A stretch of DNA of 44,218 bases from an uncultured Clostridia bacterium (GTDB lineage Bacteria; Bacillota; Clostridia; Oscillospirales; Ruminococcaceae), in NCBI GenBank assembly GCA_947629905.1, contig CANRFM010000018.1:1-44218 (forward strand). The letters run 5' to 3'. Positions 17,953 to 27,202 of the stretch are shown piece after piece. Each line of letters begins with the position of its first letter. The stretch's first letter is position 1. The notes beneath the pieces are model-generated. The model saw only the letters and a program-made list of their open reading frames with translations. It did no database searches and had not been told where the DNA came from. Both the position numbers and the translations under genes were made by a program.

Positions 17953-19170
17953 ATGCGCCGATATGATCTGATCACCCCGGAGGGGACTAAGGACTATTTA
18001 TTTGAGGAATGCGCCCGCAAGCGCATGGTCGAGAACCGTACCCGTTCTATCTTTAAGTCAATGGGCTATACCCGTGTCATCACGCCCGGACTGGAATTTC
18101 TGGACGTATTCAGCCAGAATGCCCATTATTTTCCGCCGGAGGAACTTTGCAAGCTGACGGATAACAAGGGCAGACTGATGGCAGTGAGACCGGATTCGAC
18201 AATGCCGATCGCAAGAGTGGCAGCGACCCGCCTGAAAGATGCACCGCTGCCCCTGCGGCTGTATTATACACAGCCGGTCTACCGCTTTACGCCGTCTTTG
18301 AAAGGGCGCAGCACAGAGGTCAACCAGACCGGCATTGAGCTGCTTGGTTCGGCATCGGAAATGGCAGATATTGAGGTCATTTCGGCAGCGCTTTCCGTGC
18401 TGTCCTCGGTGGGGCAGGATGTGCCTGAGCCTTTTTCTGTGCATTATTCGCTGGAACTGGGGGATGTGCGCATTTTCCGGGAGCTGATGCACCGGCTGAA
18501 TGCTTCCCCTGCCCAGAAAGAGGAGATCTATGCACTGATCGAGTCCAAAAATTACCCGGCACTGAATGATATGCTTGACCGTATCGGCAAAAATCCGCTG
18601 ACACAGGCACTGCGCAAGCTGCCGACACTGTTCGGCGGGGAAGAGGTCTTTGAAAAGGCTTCGGAAGTTTTCCGGGATGCACGTATTCAGGAAATACTGG
18701 ACAGCTTGCAGGAGCTGTACCATACGGTATGCGCACTCATGAAGGGCGGCACTGTGCTGGTAGATCTCGGACTGGTGAACAGAACGGATTACTATACAGG
18801 GCTTGTCATCAAGGGCTATCTGGAGGGCTGCGGGGAGGAGGTCATTTCCGGCGGACGGTATGACACACTGCTGTCGGAATTTGGTTATGACATTCCGGCA
18901 GTAGGAATGGCGGTCAATGTCGATGCCGTTGCCAATGTCATCGGCAGAAAATATACACCGCACCCTGCCCCTGCGGATGTGCTGATCGCAGCAGAAAAAG
19001 GCTGTGAAGCGCTTGCTGTGCAGAAAGCAGAGATGCTCCGGGCAGAGGGGCTGTGCTGTGAGCATATGCTGGGCATGGATGATCCTGTGGAATTTGCAAA
19101 GAGCAGGGGCATCCCGAAAGTAATTCTGATGAATGCAGATACTGTGACGGAGGTGATGGTCGGTGAATAA
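17953..19170 (+). CDS. hisZ: ATP phosphoribosyltransferase regulatory subunit
   Basis: Catalytically inactive histidyl-tRNA-synthetase-like subunit that, with the short HisG, forms the ATP phosphoribosyltransferase and gives it histidine feedback control. 405 residues. It keeps the class II synthetase core: RYDLITPEGTKDYLFEE at the start, RPDSTMPIARVAATR (motif-2 region, near 76), and YYTGLVIKGYLEGCGEEVISGGRYD near 280-303. It lacks a full-length anticodon-binding end. It has a GAAAGGAT ribosome site and is first in the his operon. hisG follows with an 8-base overlap, as expected for a pair that works as one enzyme. Confidence 0.94.
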   Translation: MRRYDLITPEGTKDYLFEECARKRMVENRTRSIFKSMGYTRVITPGLEFLDVFSQNAHYFPPEELCKLTDNKGRLMAVRPDSTMPIARVAATRLKDAPLPLRLYYTQPVYRFTPSLKGRSTEVNQTGIELLGSASEMADIEVISAALSVLSSVGQDVPEPFSVHYSLELGDVRIFRELMHRLNASPAQKEEIYALIESKNYPALNDMLDRIGKNPLTQALRKLPTLFGGEEVFEKASEVFRDARIQEILDSLQELYHTVCALMKGGTVLVDLGLVNRTDYYTGLVIKGYLEGCGEEVISGGRYDTLLSEFGYDIPAVGMAVNVDAVANVIGRKYTPHPAPADVLIAAEKGCEALAVQKAEMLRAEGLCCEHMLGMDDPVEFAKSRGIPKVILMNADTVTEVMVGE

Positions 19171-19798
19171 GCCGCTGCGTATTGCCCTGACTAAGGGCAG
19201 ACTGGAAAAGGATACAGTTGCTTTGCTGGAACGGCTCGGTTACGACTGCACTGCCGTACATGAAAAGGGGAGACGGCTGATTTTGCCCATTCCCGATGCC
19301 AATTTAGAGGTCGTGCTTGCCAAGGCTGCGGATGTGATCACTTATGTGGAACACGGTGTCTGTGATATGGGTGTTGTCGGTAAGGACACGCTGATGGAAA
19401 TGAACGGGAAACTGTTCGAGCTGGTGAATCTGGGCTTCGGGAAGTGTAAATTTGCCCTTGCCACAAAGAAAGACTACCCGTTCTATGACGGTTTCGGAGT
19501 CAAGACCATTGCTTCCAAATACCCGAATGTGACACGTGCTTTCTTTGAGAATAAGGGCATGGATGTGGATATTGTAAAAATTGAAGGCTCTGTGGAGCTT
19601 GCACCGCTGCTGGGGCTTGCGGACGGGATCGTGGATATTGTGGAGACGGGGACAACACTGAAAGAAAACGGTCTGGAAGTCGTGGAAGATGTCTGTCAGA
19701 TCTCCGCACGCCTGATCGTGAACACTGTCAGCCTGAAAATGCGGCAGCGGGAGATCGAACAGCTTGTCACGAAGATCGAGGAGATGATAACAGTATGA
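19163..19798 (+). CDS. hisG: ATP phosphoribosyltransferase catalytic subunit, short form
   Basis: Condenses ATP and PRPP, the first step of histidine synthesis. 211 residues, lacking the C-terminal regulatory domain of the long form; this short form depends on HisZ, which precedes it. Landmarks are RIALTKGRLEKDTV at the N-terminus, CDMGVVGKDTL near 67, and the PRPP-binding loop DIVETGTTLKENGL near 156. The start is a GTG at 19163 with a near-perfect GGAGGTGAT site 5 bases upstream inside hisZ. It ends with ATGA shared with the start of the TIR gene. Confidence 0.95.
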   Translation: MNKPLRIALTKGRLEKDTVALLERLGYDCTAVHEKGRRLILPIPDANLEVVLAKAADVITYVEHGVCDMGVVGKDTLMEMNGKLFELVNLGFGKCKFALATKKDYPFYDGFGVKTIASKYPNVTRAFFENKGMDVDIVKIEGSVELAPLLGLADGIVDIVETGTTLKENGLEVVEDVCQISARLIVNTVSLKMRQREIEQLVTKIEEMITV

Positions 19799-20829
19799 AC
19801 AGCGTTATCAAAGGAAAGCCGTACTTATTCATCAGCTACAAGAGCGATGACAGGCGAATTGTAGAAAAAATTGTAGAGCAGCTTCGGAAACGATATGGTC
19901 TGAATATCTGGTATGATTCCGAAATAACCACCGGTTCGGTTTGGGAGAAAACTGTCAAGCAGATCATCCGGGCTGATGATTGTTGTGCTGTTTTGTTCTT
20001 CGCCAGCAAAAAGGCACTGATGAGCAGCAATGTAAAGATCGAATTGCAAGAGGCAACGGATTGGGGTAAATTTATCATTCCGGTCAATTTTGTGGACTGT
20101 CGGTTCAGTCAGATCCTGCGTGAGATCAATACCGAATATAACGGGACGATCATCGATGGTATGGATGTAGTGGATGAGGCAAAATATGTCATTACTACAC
20201 TTTTGGGAAATGATGCGTTATCCTATATTGTACTGGATGAAAATTCTGACCATTTTTATTCGTCTATCTACAGATCACTGGAAGTGAATGCACCTCAGTT
20301 GATAGAAAGCGCTGTGCAGCACGAAAAAGAAGTGACTCCGCAGGAAGTGATCCCCTCTGAACCTGTGCAGCGATCTGCACCGCAGCAGACGCAGAAGCAT
20401 AGCAAATTCAGAAAATACTCCTATCTGGAAAAAAAGAATGGTACCGCTGAACGTGTTCAGAAAAATGCGGAACTGAAAAAGCGTGCTGATGTCCTGCTGG
20501 ACAAGGCAGAAGAGATCGGTGCGGTGCTTGACCAAGCGAAATGTATGTTATGGTACAACCATAAGCCGATTTCGTGGACTGTCAGCATTACAGAAAAGGA
20601 CAACGGTGGCTGGTGGCAGAAACTGTCTCTCATTTATTTTGGAAAGAACGAGACACTTCACCTGAACATACATGATGATCTGGACGGGAATGTCATGATC
20701 AACAGTGCCAATGTTTTTGCCAACGGTGCATCGATCAGGGCAGGTGCTGTTGCAGATGCGGATGTGAGTGCGGAAATGAAAAAAGTAGTAGCCTGCCTGT
20801 ATGAAAACGGCTATCTGACAAGCGAATGA
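19795..20829 (+). CDS. TIR-domain protein embedded in the his operon
   Basis: 344-residue protein with an N-terminal TIR domain (about 8-135): PYLFISYKSDD (residues 9-19), WYDSEITTGSVW (39-50), a hydrophobic ADDCCAVLFFASKKAL strand-turn, and E83 in KIELQEATDWGKFIIPV, the position of the catalytic glutamate of NAD-cleaving TIRs. A Pro/Gln/Lys-rich linker (about 175-215) and a helix lead to an unrecognised C-terminal region (about 225-344) with WYNHKPISWTVSI and GGWWQKLSLIYFG. No membrane segment. It overlaps the hisG stop by 4 bases and the hisD ribosome site overlaps its stop, so it is translationally coupled. It is clearly A/T-richer than its neighbours, suggesting later insertion. It could be an NADase of a defence system, a signalling enzyme, or a regulator; NAD cleavage is inferred only. 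Confidence 0.85.
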   Translation: MNSVIKGKPYLFISYKSDDRRIVEKIVEQLRKRYGLNIWYDSEITTGSVWEKTVKQIIRADDCCAVLFFASKKALMSSNVKIELQEATDWGKFIIPVNFVDCRFSQILREINTEYNGTIIDGMDVVDEAKYVITTLLGNDALSYIVLDENSDHFYSSIYRSLEVNAPQLIESAVQHEKEVTPQEVIPSEPVQRSAPQQTQKHSKFRKYSYLEKKNGTAERVQKNAELKKRADVLLDKAEEIGAVLDQAKCMLWYNHKPISWTVSITEKDNGGWWQKLSLIYFGKNETLHLNIHDDLDGNVMINSANVFANGASIRAGAVADADVSAEMKKVVACLYENGYLTSE

Positions 20830-20843
20830 AAGGGGTATGGAAA

Positions 20844-22142
20844 ATGATCAAAACGATACAATGTGACGGCACACAGGAGTTTGCATTTCTGAAAGAACTT
20901 GCCAAGCGCAGCGGCGAGACAGACCGCCGTGTGTCACAGGTGGTGACGGAGATCATTGACACCGTCCGGGACGGCGGCGACAAGGCAGTCAAGGACTACA
21001 CGATGCAATTTGACGGCAGTCTGCCGCAGTATTATGAAGTGCCTGCCGAGGTCATTCAGGATGCCCTCACAGAGGCAGATCAGGATTTTGTGAATGCGCT
21101 GCTGAATGCACAGGAGAACATTGCCAATTTCCACAACCGCCAGAAGCCGCAGGGCTTCACGGATGCACAGCCGAACGGTGTTATTTTAGGGCAGCGTGTC
21201 CGTGGTCTGGAACGTGTCGGTCTGTATGTGCCGGGCGGTACGGCAGCCTATCCCTCAAGCGTGCTGATGAATGCGATCCCTGCCAAGATTGCCGGTGTTA
21301 AGGAAATTATTATGGTAACGCCCCCCTGCAAGGACGGCACACCGAACAAGGATATTTTGGTTGCCGCAGCGATCTGCGGGGTGGACAGGGTGTTCCTCTG
21401 CGGCGGCGCACAGGCGATCGCAGCGCTTGCCTATGGCACAGAGACGATACCGAAAGTCGATAAAATCGTAGGACCCGGCAATATTTACGTGGCAACTGCA
21501 AAAAAGCTGCTGTATGGTGTGGTGGATATTGACATGATCGCCGGACCGAGTGAGATCTTGGTGATGTCCGACAGTACAGGTGACCCGAAATTCATTGCTG
21601 CCGACCTGATGAGTCAGGCAGAGCATGATGTCCTTGCTTCGGCTATCCTGATCACCACAGACCCGTCACTTCCTGCCAAGGTGGAGACAGAGGTCAAACG
21701 GCAGATGGCTGCCCTTTCCAGAAAGGACATCATTGAAAAATCGCTGACAAATTATGGTGCGATCCTCATTGCCCGTAACCGGGCAGAGGCTGTCGAACTT
21801 GCCAATGCCATTGCGCCGGAGCATTTAGAGGTACACATGGAAAACCCATTGGAGCTGATCGGGGCACTGGACAATGCAGGTTCGGTATTCCTCGGCAGCT
21901 ATGCCTCTGAACCGCTCGGAGACTACTATGCAGGACCGAACCATGTGCTGCCGACTTCAGGAACGGCAAGATTTTTCTCGCCCCTTGGCGTGAATAGTTT
22001 CCTGAAGCGTTCGAGCTATATTTACTACACGGAGCAGGCACTGCGGGATGCGAAGGATGACATTGTGCTGATCGCCGAACGTGAGGGACTGACTGCCCAT
22101 GCCAATGCGATCAAGGTTCGCTTTGAGGGGGCATCCGAATGA
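20844..22142 (+). CDS. hisD: Histidinol dehydrogenase
   Basis: Oxidises histidinol to histidine in two NAD-dependent steps; zinc enzyme. 432 residues from the ATG at 20844, which has AAAGGGG 8 bases upstream. An in-frame ATG at 20826 lies upstream of that site and overlaps the TIR stop. Landmarks are YVPGGTAAYPSSVLMN (near 131), FLCGGAQAIAALAYGTE (near 190), KIVGPGNIYVATAKK, DMIAGPSEILV (near 235), AEHDVLASAILIT, and APEHLEVHME near 325. The hisC start overlaps its stop by 4 bases. Confidence 0.97.
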   Translation: MIKTIQCDGTQEFAFLKELAKRSGETDRRVSQVVTEIIDTVRDGGDKAVKDYTMQFDGSLPQYYEVPAEVIQDALTEADQDFVNALLNAQENIANFHNRQKPQGFTDAQPNGVILGQRVRGLERVGLYVPGGTAAYPSSVLMNAIPAKIAGVKEIIMVTPPCKDGTPNKDILVAAAICGVDRVFLCGGAQAIAALAYGTETIPKVDKIVGPGNIYVATAKKLLYGVVDIDMIAGPSEILVMSDSTGDPKFIAADLMSQAEHDVLASAILITTDPSLPAKVETEVKRQMAALSRKDIIEKSLTNYGAILIARNRAEAVELANAIAPEHLEVHMENPLELIGALDNAGSVFLGSYASEPLGDYYAGPNHVLPTSGTARFFSPLGVNSFLKRSSYIYYTEQALRDAKDDIVLIAEREGLTAHANAIKVRFEGASE

Positions 22143-23194
22143 GCTGGGAAGCCAACGTGCGCCGAGTCGTACCCTATACCCCCGGTGAACAGCCGAAAAT
22201 AGACGGTATCATCAAACTGAACACCAACGAGAACCCCTATCCCCCTGCCCCCGGTGTGGCAGAGGTACTCCGGCAGACGGACAGCACGCTCCTGCGTCTG
22301 TATCCCGACCCGGATGCTAAAGTTCTGGTGGATGCCCTTGCAGAGACCTACAGCGTGAAGCCTTCACAGGTGTTTGTGGGGGTGGGGTCGGATGATGTGC
22401 TGTCCATGGCGTTCATGACGTTTTTCAACGGGGAAAAGCCGGTGCTGTTTCCGGATGTGACCTATTCTTTCTATGATGTATGGGCAGAGGTACACCACAT
22501 CCCGTATCAGACCATTCCGCTGACGGAGGACTGGCATATCCGTGCAGAGGACTATAAGCGGGAAAACGGCGGCATCGTTTTCCCGAACCCGAATGCCCCC
22601 ACGGGCGTACTGGAACCGCTTTCGCTGATCGAGGAGATCTTGCAGGCGAATCCGGATTCTGTGGTTATCGTGGATGAAGCCTATATTGATTTCGGGGGGA
22701 CAAGTTGTCTGCCCTTGCTGAAAAAATATGAAAACCTGCTCGTCGTGCAGACCTTTTCCAAATCCCGTTCCCTTGCCGGGATGCGCATCGGCTTTGCCAT
22801 TGGTTCGGAGAAGCTTATACAGTATCTCAATGATGTGAAATTCTCCATCAATTCCTATACCATGACCCGGTTAGCCTGCCTTTGCGGGGCAGCGGCATTA
22901 GCTGACAAGGTATATTTTGAGATGACGGCCCAAAAAATCATTGCGACCCGTGAAGCTGCCAAGCAGCAGCTTTCGGCTTTGGGCTTTACGTTTCCGGATG
23001 CGTACAGTAATTTTCTGTTTGTCAGTCACCCGGAACTGCCGGCAGGGGAATTGTTCCGGGAATTGAAACAGCGGAAGATCTTTGTCCGTTACTGGAACAA
23101 GCCAAGAATTGACAATTCGCTGCGTGTTACCATCGGCACGCCCGAACAGATGGAGCAGCTTTATGCAGCTCTGAAAGAAATTCTCAAGAAATGA
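22139..23194 (+). CDS. hisC: Histidinol-phosphate aminotransferase
   Basis: PLP fold-type I aminotransferase that converts imidazole-acetol phosphate to histidinol phosphate. 351 residues. Typical segments are IKLNTNENPYPPAPGV near residue 23, FPNPNAPTGV (near 141), VDEAYIDFGG (near 179), and the PLP-lysine region QTFSKSRSLAGMRIGFAIG (near 204-222). The C-terminal RVTIGTPEQM is also family-like. Its stop overlaps one possible hisB start. Confidence 0.95.
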   Translation: MSWEANVRRVVPYTPGEQPKIDGIIKLNTNENPYPPAPGVAEVLRQTDSTLLRLYPDPDAKVLVDALAETYSVKPSQVFVGVGSDDVLSMAFMTFFNGEKPVLFPDVTYSFYDVWAEVHHIPYQTIPLTEDWHIRAEDYKRENGGIVFPNPNAPTGVLEPLSLIEEILQANPDSVVIVDEAYIDFGGTSCLPLLKKYENLLVVQTFSKSRSLAGMRIGFAIGSEKLIQYLNDVKFSINSYTMTRLACLCGAAALADKVYFEMTAQKIIATREAAKQQLSALGFTFPDAYSNFLFVSHPELPAGELFRELKQRKIFVRYWNKPRIDNSLRVTIGTPEQMEQLYAALKEILKK

Positions 23195-23202
23195 GGGATA
23201 CC

Positions 23203-23781
23203 ATGCAGACCGCTTCTGTGACACGTACTTCTAAGGAAACGGACATCACAGCCGTAATTCTGCCGGAGGACGGAAAGATGGAAATATCCACAGGAATTGG
23301 CTTTTTTGACCATATGCTGACTGCTCTTTCCGTACACAGCCGGATCCCGATGCGCATTACTGCCAAGGGAGACCTGCACGTGGATGCACATCATACCGTT
23401 GAGGACACGGGCATTGTACTCGGACAAGCACTGGCAAAAGCACTCGGTGACAAGAGTGGTATTGCCCGTTACGGTTCGGCGTATATTCCGATGGATGAAG
23501 CACTGGCGTTCTGTGCGCTGGACATCTGCAACCGCCCGTTTCTGGTGTTTGATGCGGCATTCACGAATGCAATGATCGGCACCTATGACAGCTGCCTGAC
23601 GGAAGAATTTCTGCGGGCATTTGCCTTTCAGGCAGGTATTACACTGCACGTCCGGGTGCTGTACGGCAAGAATGACCACCACAAGACCGAGGCAGCGTTC
23701 AAGGCGCTTGCCCATGCGCTGCGGATCGCCTGCACAACGGCAGGGGAGGGCGCTTTCTCGACGAAAGGGATATTAGGATGA
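23203..23781 (+). CDS. hisB: Imidazoleglycerol-phosphate dehydratase
   Basis: Dehydrates IGP to imidazole-acetol phosphate, using a di-manganese centre. Stand-alone HisB without a phosphatase domain, 192 residues from the ATG at 23203. I prefer this start because MQTASVTRTSKETDI matches the usual N-terminus and GAGGG lies just upstream. The ATG at 23191, overlapping the hisC stop, adds four residues and cannot be fully excluded. Metal-binding motifs are FFDHMLTALSVHS, DAHHTVEDTGIVLGQ, and the C-terminal KNDHHKTEAAFKALAHAL. Confidence 0.95.
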   Translation: MQTASVTRTSKETDITAVILPEDGKMEISTGIGFFDHMLTALSVHSRIPMRITAKGDLHVDAHHTVEDTGIVLGQALAKALGDKSGIARYGSAYIPMDEALAFCALDICNRPFLVFDAAFTNAMIGTYDSCLTEEFLRAFAFQAGITLHVRVLYGKNDHHKTEAAFKALAHALRIACTTAGEGAFSTKGILG

Positions 23782-24380
23782 TCGCAATCGTAGATTATGG
23801 AGCCGGGAATATTTTCAGTGTCAAAAATGCACTGGACTACCTCGGCATGGAAAATCAGCTTACAGATCAAGCAGAAGAACTTGCGGCAGCGGATGAGATC
23901 ATCCTGCCGGGTGTGGGTGCGTTCCCGAGCGCTATGCGGATGCTTGCGAAATGCGGTCTGGTCGGTGTTTTACAGGAACAGGCAAAGCAGAAACCGCTGC
24001 TGGGGATCTGTCTGGGTATGCAGATGCTGCTCGACAAGAGCTATGAATTTGAGGAGTGCAACGGCTTGGGGCTGATCCCCGGAACAGTCGAACCGTTGGA
24101 TGCACCGGGGCTGATCATTCCGCATATGGGATGGAATAAACTCGAAATGGGTGTGGACTGCCCCCTGCTGCACGGGCTGGGGGAGGAAAGCTATGTGTAT
24201 TTTGTGCATTCCTTTGCTGCCAAGTGTGCGGATGAAAATTTAGCGGCATGGGTGGAATACGGCGGACGTGTGCCTGCCATGGTGTATGACGGGAACTATG
24301 TATTTGGTGCACAGTTCCACCCGGAGAAAAGCGGCGAAGCGGGATTGCAGATCCTGCGGAATTTCGGAGGTCTGGTATGA
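23778..24380 (+). CDS. hisH: Imidazole glycerol phosphate synthase glutaminase subunit
   Basis: Class I glutamine amidotransferase that supplies ammonia to HisF. 200 residues. The nucleophile is C78 in LLGICLGMQMLLD; the histidine-glutamate pair is in FGAQFHPEKSGEAG near the C-terminus. ILPGVGAFPSAM (near 39) forms the oxyanion region. It overlaps hisB and hisA by 4 bases each. hisF is one gene further on, so both subunits are made from the same transcript. Confidence 0.96.
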   Translation: MIAIVDYGAGNIFSVKNALDYLGMENQLTDQAEELAAADEIILPGVGAFPSAMRMLAKCGLVGVLQEQAKQKPLLGICLGMQMLLDKSYEFEECNGLGLIPGTVEPLDAPGLIIPHMGWNKLEMGVDCPLLHGLGEESYVYFVHSFAAKCADENLAAWVEYGGRVPAMVYDGNYVFGAQFHPEKSGEAGLQILRNFGGLV

Positions 24381-25099
24381 TCATACTGCCTGCAATTGAT
24401 ATTAAGGACGGCAACTGTGTGCGTTTGGTGCAGGGGGATTACGGCACGGCACACAAGGTGGCTGAGGACTATATGCAGACGGCACAGGGCTTTGTAAAAG
24501 CCGGTGCCGAATGGATCCATATGGTCGATCTGGACGGTGCAAAAGAGGCAAAGCCCGTCAACACGGAGATTTTTCTGGACGTGGCAAGGCATACACCCCT
24601 GAAAGTAGAGGTCGGCGGCGGCATCCGCACGATGGAGACTATGGAACTGTACCTCTCCGGTGGTGTTTCACGGGTCATTCTGGGGAGTGTGGCACTGAAG
24701 CAGCCGGAACTTGTGGAACAGGCTGTCAGGGAATACGGCGAACGCATTGCAGTCGGCATTGATGCCAAAAACGGCTTTGTTGCTGTGGAGGGCTGGCTGG
24801 ACGCTTCTACGGTGGATTATATTTCCCTTGCAAAGGAAATGGAAAAAATGGGCGTGCGGACGATCATCTTCACGGATATTTCCAAGGACGGAACGCTTTC
24901 CGGGGTGAATACGGAACAGCTTTCTGCGCTGCATGAGGCTGTGGCGTGCCATGTCATTGCCAGCGGCGGTGTGCATACGATAGAGGACATACAAGCTTGT
25001 GCGGCAATGGGACTGTACGGGACGATTGCGGGAAAATCGCTCTATCAGGGCACACTTGACCTTGCACAGGCAATTGCCTACGCAAAGAAAGGGGCTTGA
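24377..25099 (+). CDS. hisA: ProFAR isomerase
   Basis: Amadori isomerisation of ProFAR to PRFAR; (beta/alpha)8 barrel. 240 residues. Catalytic aspartates are D8 in [19 protein letters not shown] and the aspartate in [14 protein letters not shown] near 167. The duplicated phosphate-binding glycine motifs [12 protein letters not shown] (near 76) and [12 protein letters not shown] (near 194) are intact. The segment KPVNTEIF and the histidine-operon position distinguish it from TrpF, though PriA-like dual function cannot be judged from sequence alone. Confidence 0.95.
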   Translation: MIILPAIDIKDGNCVRLVQGDYGTAHKVAEDYMQTAQGFVKAGAEWIHMVDLDGAKEAKPVNTEIFLDVARHTPLKVEVGGGIRTMETMELYLSGGVSRVILGSVALKQPELVEQAVREYGERIAVGIDAKNGFVAVEGWLDASTVDYISLAKEMEKMGVRTIIFTDISKDGTLSGVNTEQLSALHEAVACHVIASGGVHTIEDIQACAAMGLYGTIAGKSLYQGTLDLAQAIAYAKKGA

Positions 25100-25101
25100 C
25101 T

Positions 25102-25857
25102 ATGCTGGCGAAACGGATTATTCCCTGTCTCGATGTGCGGGACGGGAAAGTTGTCAAGGGCGTGAATTTTGAGGGCATCCGTGAAGTCGGTGACCCTGTT
25201 GTCTGTGCTGCCGAATATAACCGTCAGGGGGCAGATGAAATTGTATTCTATGACATTACCGCTTCCCACGAGGGGCGTGGCGTGATACTCGATGTTGTCC
25301 GGGAGACGGCAAAGCAGGTCTTTGTCCCGCTTACGGTCGGCGGCGGTATCAAAACGGTCGATGATATCCGGGAGACACTGCGTGCCGGGGCGGACAAGGT
25401 CTCTGTCAATTCGCAGGCAGTGCAGAATCCGCAGCTTATCCGGGACGGGGCGGATATTTTCGGGAGTCAGTGCATCTGTGTCGGCATTGATGCCAAAAAG
25501 ACAAAATCCGGCAACTGGACGGTGTTCATCAACGGTGGCAGGATCGACATGGAACTGGATCTGCTCGACTGGGTGAAGCAGATCGAACAGCTCGGGGCAG
25601 GGGAGATCTGCCTCAATTCCATTGACACGGACGGCGTGAAGGGCGGCTTTGATCTGCCCATGCTGAAAGCGGTCGTGGATGCGGTCAGCATTCCGGTCAT
25701 TGCCAGCGGCGGGGCAGGGAAGTGCAGCGATTTTGCGGAAGCATTCGAGAAAACGGACTGTTCCGCAGCACTGGCGGCATCGCTGTTCCATTTCCACGAA
25801 CTGACCGTACAGGAAGTCAAGGCAGACTGCCGGCGCAAGGGGATCATTGTCCGATAG
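25102..25857 (+). CDS. hisF: Imidazole glycerol phosphate synthase cyclase subunit
   Basis: Uses ammonia from HisH to turn PRFAR into IGP and AICAR. 251 residues from the ATG at 25102, which has AAAGGGG 8 bases upstream; a TTG at 25096 is unlikely. Catalytic D11 is in [19 protein letters not shown]; the second aspartate is in [14 protein letters not shown] near 175. The phosphate loops [13 protein letters not shown] and [12 protein letters not shown] are present. Two unrelated genes separate it from hisI. Confidence 0.96.
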   Translation: MLAKRIIPCLDVRDGKVVKGVNFEGIREVGDPVVCAAEYNRQGADEIVFYDITASHEGRGVILDVVRETAKQVFVPLTVGGGIKTVDDIRETLRAGADKVSVNSQAVQNPQLIRDGADIFGSQCICVGIDAKKTKSGNWTVFINGGRIDMELDLLDWVKQIEQLGAGEICLNSIDTDGVKGGFDLPMLKAVVDAVSIPVIASGGAGKCSDFAEAFEKTDCSAALAASLFHFHELTVQEVKADCRRKGIIVR

Positions 25858-25875
25858 CAGAAATGAGGAATCGCT

Positions 25876-26733
25876 GTGCAGGTCAATTTCTTTGGATTTG
25901 ATGTGACAAAGGATGCAGGTGCAGAAGAGATTGCCGGTTCTGCGTTTCAGGTCAGAACGCTCTCTGAGGGGATGCGGGCTGAAATAGATGCGGCACGGGA
26001 AAAGCTTGATCAGTTAGAAGAACAGAGCAGCCTGCCGACCTCGCTGGGTATCGTAAAAACGTTCTCCGGATTGGCATTTTTTCTCATTCTGGGCTCTACC
26101 CTGAACGCTGGGATCGTGAAAGCATTTCAAAATGCATGGTGGCTGGAACTCATCGGTCTGGCGTGTCTCATCCTATGGATCGTTCTGACCGTCAAGACGT
26201 GGAAACTTCAGAAGAATGTGAAAATGCCGGAACATTTTCAGGAGCAGATGGAGGACACCTTGCGGCGTGCAAGGCAGGAACTCTGGGCAACGGAAAACGT
26301 TGATGCGCTGCTCGAAAACGCAGTGAACTTTGATATTCTGGCAGAGGTCTATGTCGTGAAAAATGACAAACCGGTGCGGAAAAACATGGGACTGACGATG
26401 TACAACAATATGGAAGTATGTGCGTATGTGGAAGCGGGAATGCTGTATCTGTCGGATGTCGAGACCCTCTGGGGCATTCCGACAGCTTCCCTGCGTTCCA
26501 TTACTCTGGTAAAAAAGCGTGTCAGCTTTCCGGAATGGAACAAGACCGAACCGTACAATGCTGCGTGTTACAAGCCCTTCAAGATCACCACAAATTCTTA
26601 CGGGCATTATTTTTCCCGCTATTATAAAGTGGAGATCTGTGATGTGAAAGGGGAGTTTTATCTGCTCATTCCGGAATATGACGGGGAAACTTTCATGCAG
26701 CTCACGAAACTGCGCCCGGCGGACAGCGACTGA
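25876..26733 (+). CDS. Uncharacterised two-helix membrane protein in the his operon
   Basis: 285 residues starting at a GTG (25876) with TGAGGA 6 bases upstream. No family recognised. An N-terminal soluble stretch with an acidic amphipathic helix (about 30-50, coiled-coil-like) precedes two membrane segments at about 60-80 and 86-105, with a very short turn between them (AFQNAWW), so both ends should face the same side. The C-terminal ~175 residues are soluble: a charged helix (about 110-140), then a mostly beta region with GLTMYNNMEVCAYVEAGMLY and YGHYFSRYYKVEICDVKGEFYLLIP, which reads like a PH-like or GRAM-like barrel. It lies 18 bases after hisF and 14 bases before the next gene, in the same transcript as histidine synthesis. 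Confidence 0.72.
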   Translation: MQVNFFGFDVTKDAGAEEIAGSAFQVRTLSEGMRAEIDAAREKLDQLEEQSSLPTSLGIVKTFSGLAFFLILGSTLNAGIVKAFQNAWWLELIGLACLILWIVLTVKTWKLQKNVKMPEHFQEQMEDTLRRARQELWATENVDALLENAVNFDILAEVYVVKNDKPVRKNMGLTMYNNMEVCAYVEAGMLYLSDVETLWGIPTASLRSITLVKKRVSFPEWNKTEPYNAACYKPFKITTNSYGHYFSRYYKVEICDVKGEFYLLIPEYDGETFMQLTKLRPADSD

Positions 26734-26747
26734 AAAGAGGACATATC

Positions 26748-27185
26748 ATGCAGACGACAAGACCGACAACAGCGCAGCTCAGGCACTGGAAAGAGATCTA
26801 TGCTGCGCACCGTCCCGGTATGCAGCCTGACCGGAAAACCGGTGCGGAGGTGAGTGCCTATCTACAAGAGCAATATCCCTGTGAGCCTCTGAATGACCCG
26901 GCGTTCACAGAAACGGTCACATATAACATCATGGAAAATGAACATTCCCGCCGGAAACTGCCGGAAGGGATGCAGCCGGATATTGCCGCTTATCATATCG
27001 GGGGTGTGCTTGTGGGGATCGATCTGGTGAGCGGTGAATTTCATGTGGAGAGCGAAGATACGGAACAGATAGCAGCGATCTATGACGATCTGTTTCTATT
27101 TCGGGGCTTGGATGCAGAAGATCTGGACAATTATTTTCTGACAGCACAGTATGTGCTGCTGTCACAAAAAGCTACTGAAAGATAA
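26748..27185 (+). CDS. Uncharacterised 145-residue protein in the his operon
   Basis: Small soluble acidic protein without a recognised family, signal peptide or membrane segment. An N-terminal helix ([18 protein letters not shown]) leads to a central region with conserved-looking [17 protein letters not shown] and [20 protein letters not shown] (alternating hydrophobic strands), and an acidic helix rich in D/E. It follows the membrane protein by 14 bases and precedes hisI by 17. A GAGGACAT site is placed well for the ATG. It may act with the upstream membrane protein; nothing in the sequence ties either to an enzymatic step in histidine synthesis. Confidence 0.7.
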   Translation: MQTTRPTTAQLRHWKEIYAAHRPGMQPDRKTGAEVSAYLQEQYPCEPLNDPAFTETVTYNIMENEHSRRKLPEGMQPDIAAYHIGGVLVGIDLVSGEFHVESEDTEQIAAIYDDLFLFRGLDAEDLDNYFLTAQYVLLSQKATER

Positions 27186-27202
27186 GGGGGGAACAGAACA
27201 GC

